Shown here: piece after piece, positions 60,794-64,000 of the stretch | Numbering within the stretch: the first letter of the stretch is position 1 | Layout: the number at the start of each line of letters is the position of its first letter | Position numbers and translations under genes: made by a program | DNA from: Citrobacter sp. Marseille-Q6884 | GTDB lineage: Bacteria > Pseudomonadota > Gammaproteobacteria > Enterobacterales > Enterobacteriaceae | Reading direction: 5' to 3' | NCBI RefSeq assembly: GCF_945906775.1 | Contig: NZ_CAMDRE010000001.1 | Location: 1,612,001-1,676,000 of the forward strand | Length of the DNA: 64,000 nucleotides | The notes under the pieces: model-generated | What the model was told of the DNA's origin: nothing | The model's input: the letters and a program-made list of their open reading frames with translations, nothing else | The model's database searches: none

Positions 60794-60824
60794 CAAAAAA
60801 AAAGCCCCTCAATTGAGGGGCTTG
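60794..60824 (-). terminator. pyrBI attenuator
   Basis: Minus strand AGCCCCTC-AATT-GAGGGGCT followed by nine T residues. The pyrL stop codon lies within the stem, so a ribosome closely following polymerase at low UTP prevents hairpin formation. Confidence 0.93.
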
Positions 60825-60910
60825 GAATAGGTGATCAACGGGAAGAAAAACGGCAGGCCAGCGTCTTTTTTCAGACGCGGTAAGACAAAATGTCGTACAC
60901 ACTGAACCAT
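60809..60910 (-). CDS. pyrL: pyrBI leader peptide PyrL
   Basis: 33 residues starting MVQCVRHFVLPRLKKD and ending KPLN inside the attenuator. Preceded by GGGAGGATGT ribosome site. The transcript has U-rich pause tracts. Low UTP slows polymerase at these tracts, coupling it to the translating ribosome and allowing read-through into pyrB. Confidence 0.93.
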   Translation of the reverse strand: MVQCVRHFVLPRLKKDAGLPFFFPLITYSKPLN

Positions 60911-60935
60911 ACATCCTCCCGGCAAATTGTCCGCG

Positions 60936-60963
60936 ATTATACTCAGCTTCGTTATGGGATCAA
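60936..60963 (-). promoter_or_regulatory. pyrBI promoter
   Basis: Minus strand TTGATC, 16-bp spacer, TATAAT. The initial transcribed sequence is close to AATTTG as in E. coli, where reiterative U addition at high UTP aborts initiation. Confidence 0.82.
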
Positions 60964-60999
60964 GAGAATAATGCACAAATTATTCATCGCAAACGGTTC

Positions 61000-61488
61000 T
61001 TATGAATTTAAATTCATCTTGAGTAAATAATTAAGCTGCTTGTGAACCAGCGCGGTTCGCTGTACCACTCGTGGTGCGACCCAGACAATACTGCTACCCG
61101 CAATCACGCCCAGGATTTCCGGCAAAGCGTGATAATCGAGGATTCTGGCAACGGCGCGACCGTATCCCGCCGCGGTGTGGATAAGGATAAATTCGCTATT
61201 GTGTTCAATGCTGACCACCATTTCAGCAATCGATCGGGCGGCATCGGGAGCAGGGCGTAATTGGGGATTCACAGAATAAATTTTTTGCCCTTTCGTATTT
61301 CTTATTTTTATCGCTCCAAGCAATTTCAGCAGACGTGAAACCGTTGACTGGCTGATGCTGGCAAACCCCTGGTTTTGCAGTTCACTGCGAATGGCTTCCT
61401 GTGACAGATAGCTTCTCTCTGTGATCAGGCGCTGACAAATCGTCAGCAGCAGCTGCTCTTTGGCAGAATAATCATCGTATTCCTTCAT
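61000..61488 (-). CDS. Second arginine repressor (ArgR family)
   Basis: 162 residues. N-terminal winged helix (LSQEAIRSELQNQGFASISQSTVSRLLKLL) quoted in part: SISQSTVSRLLK is the recognition helix. The C-terminal oligomerisation/arginine-binding domain is present but diverged: where ArgR has the GTIAGDDTI loop this protein has EILGVIAGSSIVWVA, so the two aspartates that contact arginine are replaced by serines. It precedes the arginine deiminase-type genes as in Salmonella and may regulate them. Altered effector response is inferred. Confidence 0.88.
   Translation of the reverse strand: MKEYDDYSAKEQLLLTICQRLITERSYLSQEAIRSELQNQGFASISQSTVSRLLKLLGAIKIRNTKGQKIYSVNPQLRPAPDAARSIAEMVVSIEHNSEFILIHTAAGYGRAVARILDYHALPEILGVIAGSSIVWVAPRVVQRTALVHKQLNYLLKMNLNS
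61001..61018. promoter_or_regulatory. Perfect ARG-box-like palindrome
   Basis: TATGAATTTAAATTCATC fits wnTGAATwwwwATTCAnw at every fixed position. It overlaps the last codons of the ArgR paralogue and lies about 40 bp upstream of the pyrBI -35. Confidence 0.55.
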
Positions 61489-61598
61489 AAAAACACCTTA
61501 TATTTATTATTTATATCAATAAGATGGCGAAATTCACCACATTTCCCGCCTCGACAACGGATCAAACGGGCGGTTGGGTAGAAAAACGAGAGAACGAT

Positions 61599-61625
61599 CA
61601 AAAAAGCCGTCGCTATCCGACGGCC
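61599..61625 (-). terminator. Terminator after the YfcC-family permease
   Basis: Minus strand GCCGTCG-GATAG-CGACGGC followed by TTTTTTGATC, eight bases after the stop codon. Confidence 0.88.
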
Positions 61626-61632
61626 AAAAGGG

Positions 61633-63036
61633 TTACAGCATGGCTCCGATACTCAGCACGACCATGTTCAGTAGCGTGAGAATAAGCAGCAGTGGCGCCA
61701 CCCATTTCAGATAGCGCACGTAAGGGACGCGCGCGATGGCCAGCCCGCCCATCACCACCGCAGAGGTGGGGGTAATCAGATTCACAATGCCGGATGCTGA
61801 CTGGTATGCGGTGACGACCAGATCCCTGGGGACATGGGCGAAGTCTGCCAGCGGCGCCATAATGGGCATGGTGAGTACCGCAAGCCCGGAGGAAGACGGC
61901 ACCAGGAAAGAGAGCAGCACTTCCAGCCAGTAGGTGACATTGATGAAAAGGGTGGTCGAAAGGCCAGAGACTAAATTCTCGGCGCTATGCAAAATCGTGT
62001 GGGTGATCATGCCGTTATCCATCACCACCACGATGCCGCGGGCAATACCGATAATCAGCGCGACGCCCAGCAGATCCCGCGCGCCATCAATGAACGTGCT
62101 GGTAAAGGCTTCTTCGCTCATGCGGGCGATAACGCCGACGATAATTGCGGCGGCCAGAAAGACACCGGAGATCTCCGCCATCCACCATCCGAGTACCGCG
62201 ACCCCGTAAATCATCACCGCAAAGGCGGCGGCGAAAATAGCCAGAATCGTTTTTCGCGTTTTCGTAAATTCAAGACGGGTATCGGCACGGTTACCGAGGA
62301 AATGAGCGCGGTTTTCTTCCAGCTTGTCCGCCACGACAGACCGCTCCGGGTGGCTGCGAACGGTTCGTGCATAGCGCATCACCCATACGACGCAGATAAC
62401 ATAGCCGATAAGCAGCAGCAGAATACGCATCAGCATTCCCTGGGTGAAGGGGATCCCGGCTGCGTTAGCGGCGATCACCGTCGCGAAAGGGTTAATGGTG
62501 GAGCCGAGTGTGCCAATGCCCGCGCCGAGCAACACCGTCGCAGCCGCCACCAAAGGATCGAAACGCGCCGCCATCATCACCGGGACGAGCAGCGTATAGA
62601 AGGGGAGTGACTCTTCCGCCATCCCGTAAATCGTCCCTCCGGCGGCAAACAGCCCCATCAGGATCGGGATCATCCACTCCTCTTTACCGTTCAGCCTGAC
62701 CGTCACGCGTTCGATTCCGGCGTCGATAGCTCCCGTCTTGTTCACCACGCCCAGAAAGCCGCCGATGATCAGAACAAACAACGCGACATCAATGGCGCCT
62801 GCGGTATAGGTTTCATGGTTATAAAGCCCGTCAATGGGAGCCAGCAGCACCGCGGTTAAACCTTGCGGATGCGCCTCTGTCGGGGCATATGTGCCTGCCA
62901 CCGGCACTTCTTTACCCAGTGTGGCATTCATCGCCATCTGGTATTTCCCGGCCGGGACTATCCAGGTCATGGCGGCAACGAGTGCAATGAGAATAAACAG
63001 AATGGTGTACGCGGTGGGAAACTTGAATTTACCCAT
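61633..63036 (-). CDS. YfcC-family basic amino acid permease (ArcD-type role in the arginine deiminase locus)
   Basis: 467 residues from ATG 63036, with GGAGAA upstream; 14 in-frame codons before it lack similarity. About 12 helices of the YfcC/DcuC-like (C4-dicarboxylate/arginine-ornithine) superfamily, with TYGMAEESLPFYTLLVP-type and GAGIGTLGSTINPFATVIAA motifs (the latter a re-entrant loop). Between a catabolic carbamoyltransferase and an ArgR paralogue, it is inferred to exchange arginine and ornithine. Confidence 0.85.
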   Translation of the reverse strand: MGKFKFPTAYTILFILIALVAAMTWIVPAGKYQMAMNATLGKEVPVAGTYAPTEAHPQGLTAVLLAPIDGLYNHETYTAGAIDVALFVLIIGGFLGVVNKTGAIDAGIERVTVRLNGKEEWMIPILMGLFAAGGTIYGMAEESLPFYTLLVPVMMAARFDPLVAAATVLLGAGIGTLGSTINPFATVIAANAAGIPFTQGMLMRILLLLIGYVICVVWVMRYARTVRSHPERSVVADKLEENRAHFLGNRADTRLEFTKTRKTILAIFAAAFAVMIYGVAVLGWWMAEISGVFLAAAIIVGVIARMSEEAFTSTFIDGARDLLGVALIIGIARGIVVVMDNGMITHTILHSAENLVSGLSTTLFINVTYWLEVLLSFLVPSSSGLAVLTMPIMAPLADFAHVPRDLVVTAYQSASGIVNLITPTSAVVMGGLAIARVPYVRYLKWVAPLLLILTLLNMVVLSIGAML

Positions 63037-63091
63037 GATGTTCTCCGGATAGCTCGGGCATACGCCGGCTGGCGACATATGCCCGCAAGGG

Positions 63092-64000
63092 TTAGTCGCC
63101 GAGTGTCGCTACCATGACCGCTTTGATGGTATGCATCCGGTTCTCTGCTTCGTCGAAGACGATGGAGTGCGTGGACTCAAAAACCTCTTCCGTGACTTCA
63201 AGCCCTTTCAGGCCATAGGCCGCTTCGATTTCACGTCCCACTTTAGTGTGTTCGTTATGGAAGGCCGGCAGACAGTGCATGAATTTCACGTCGGGATTGC
63301 CGCTAGCCTGGATCACCTGCTGATTGATCTGGTAGGGCGTCATCAGGCTAACGCGCTCTGCCCAGGCCTCTTTCGGCTCGCCCATGGAAACCCAGACGTC
63401 GGTGTAGAGGAAATCCACGTCGTAGACGCCCTCTTCAACATCGTCGGTGAGCGTAATGCGCGCACCGGTTACGCTGGCGATTTCACGGCATTCAGCAACC
63501 AGCGCTTCGTCCGGCCAGAACGCTTTGGGGGCAACCAGACGGATATCCATCCCCATTTTCGCGGCGCCGACCATCAGCGAATTGCCCATGTTGTTGCGGG
63601 CATCTCCCAGGTAGGCAAAGCTCAGTTCCGGCAAGGTTTTCCCCGGCGCGTGTTCCAGCATGGTCATCAGATCGGCGAGGATCTGGGTGGGGTGAAATTC
63701 ATTTGTCAGCCCGTTCCACACCGGGACGCCCGCGAACTCACCCAGCTCTTCCACTATGTCCTGCCCGTAGCCACGGTATTCGATCCCGTCGTACATGCGG
63801 CCTAAGACGCGGGCGGTATCTTTCATCGACTCTTTGTGACCAATCTGTGAGCCGCTTGGGCCAAGATAGGTCACCTGTGCGCCCTGGTCGAACGCGCCCA
63901 CTTCAAAGGCGCAGCGGGTGCGGGTCGAGGTTTTTTCGAAGATCAGCGCGATGTTTTTACCGACCAGCGTCTGTTTTTCACGCCCGGCTTTTTTCGCTGC
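63092..64000 (-). CDS. arcB: Ornithine carbamoyltransferase, catabolic context, N-terminus beyond window
   Basis: Open to the window edge: 302 codons plus stop visible out of about 334. Carbamoyl-phosphate motif STRTRCAFEVGAFDQGA lies at 63880-63930, active-site FMHCLPAFHNEHT and C-terminal FDEAENRMHTIKAVM are present. The reaction joins or phosphorolyses ornithine/citrulline. Anabolic ArgI and catabolic ArcB are very similar; position 55 bp upstream of a permease and ArgR paralogue, as in the Salmonella arginine deiminase locus, favours ArcB. An internal ATG at 63901 is not the true start. Confidence 0.88.
   Translation of the reverse strand, partial: AAKKAGREKQTLVGKNIALIFEKTSTRTRCAFEVGAFDQGAQVTYLGPSGSQIGHKESMKDTARVLGRMYDGIEYRGYGQDIVEELGEFAGVPVWNGLTNEFHPTQILADLMTMLEHAPGKTLPELSFAYLGDARNNMGNSLMVGAAKMGMDIRLVAPKAFWPDEALVAECREIASVTGARITLTDDVEEGVYDVDFLYTDVWVSMGEPKEAWAERVSLMTPYQINQQVIQASGNPDVKFMHCLPAFHNEHTKVGREIEAAYGLKGLEVTEEVFESTHSIVFDEAENRMHTIKAVMVATLGD

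Noticed and set aside
62000..62610. Plus-strand ORF rich in His/Arg opposite the YfcC-family gene
   Set aside because: Composition is that expected from the reverse of hydrophobic membrane codons; no homology pattern.
1..64000. CRISPR arrays, tRNA, rRNA, prophage or insertion sequences
   Set aside because: No regularly spaced repeats, cloverleaf genes, transposase or phage structural genes were found; the repeats seen are REP/ERIC type.

Overview
This 64 kb window is a chromosomal segment of an enteric bacterium (Enterobacteriaceae). Gene content, order and near-identical protein lengths follow the E. coli/Salmonella ytf-ppa-fbp-mpl-nrd-tre-mgtA-pyrBI segment. Three things combine Salmonella-like and E. 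coli-like traits: an arginine deiminase locus with a second ArgR, an StbD/StbE-type toxin-antitoxin pair beside nrdG, and an intact ytfQRT-yjfF operon. This makes a Citrobacter-type genome the most likely source; species assignment is inference. REP/BIME repeats occur in many gaps and one ERIC-like element is present. No phage, IS element, rRNA, tRNA or CRISPR array was seen.

Layout: 1-3.2 kb holds ytfB (cut by the window edge), fklB and cycA. 3.2-9 kb holds nitrosative-stress repair (ytfE), a chemoreceptor with a FliA-type promoter, a DMT exporter with an AraC-family regulator, and the divergent qorB/ytfH pair. 9-21 kb holds cpdB, cysQ, ytfJ, ytfK, paeA, msrA and the tamA-tamB-ytfP envelope operon. 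21-25 kb holds a Fur-type operon of a YncE-like beta-propeller and a TonB-dependent receptor, then ppa. 25-31.5 kb holds the galactofuranose ABC transporter ytfQRT-yjfF and a chemoreceptor with almost no periplasmic domain. 31.5-36.6 kb holds fbp, mpl (with a strikingly altered ATP-binding loop), darP, pmbA and cytochrome b562.

The part most worth attention is 36.6-44.3 kb. It is an eight-gene operon: a free-standing PRD protein, a small SFCGS-motif protein, DUF4312, two multi-membrane proteins (DUF4311, DUF4310), an amidohydrolase/deacetylase, a DgaE-type ammonia lyase and a KDGP-type aldolase. It is followed by a DNA-binding PRD/EIIB/EIIA regulator. The enzymes point to degradation of an N-acylated amino-sugar acid phosphate to pyruvate and glyceraldehyde 3-phosphate. 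The four upstream proteins look like an uncharacterised uptake complex in the place where the known D-glucosaminate operon has a mannose-family PTS.

44.5-52.4 kb holds a toxin-antitoxin pair, anaerobic ribonucleotide reductase (nrdDG, with paired FNR and NrdR sites and two perfect DnaA boxes upstream) and trehalose use (treBC, treR). 52.5-58.9 kb holds mgtA with its PhoP box, mgtL leader peptide and structured leader, then an orphan TRAP transporter. 58.9-64 kb holds ridA, the pyrBI operon with its pyrL attenuator, a second arginine repressor, a YfcC-family permease and the start-less part of a catabolic ornithine carbamoyltransferase.
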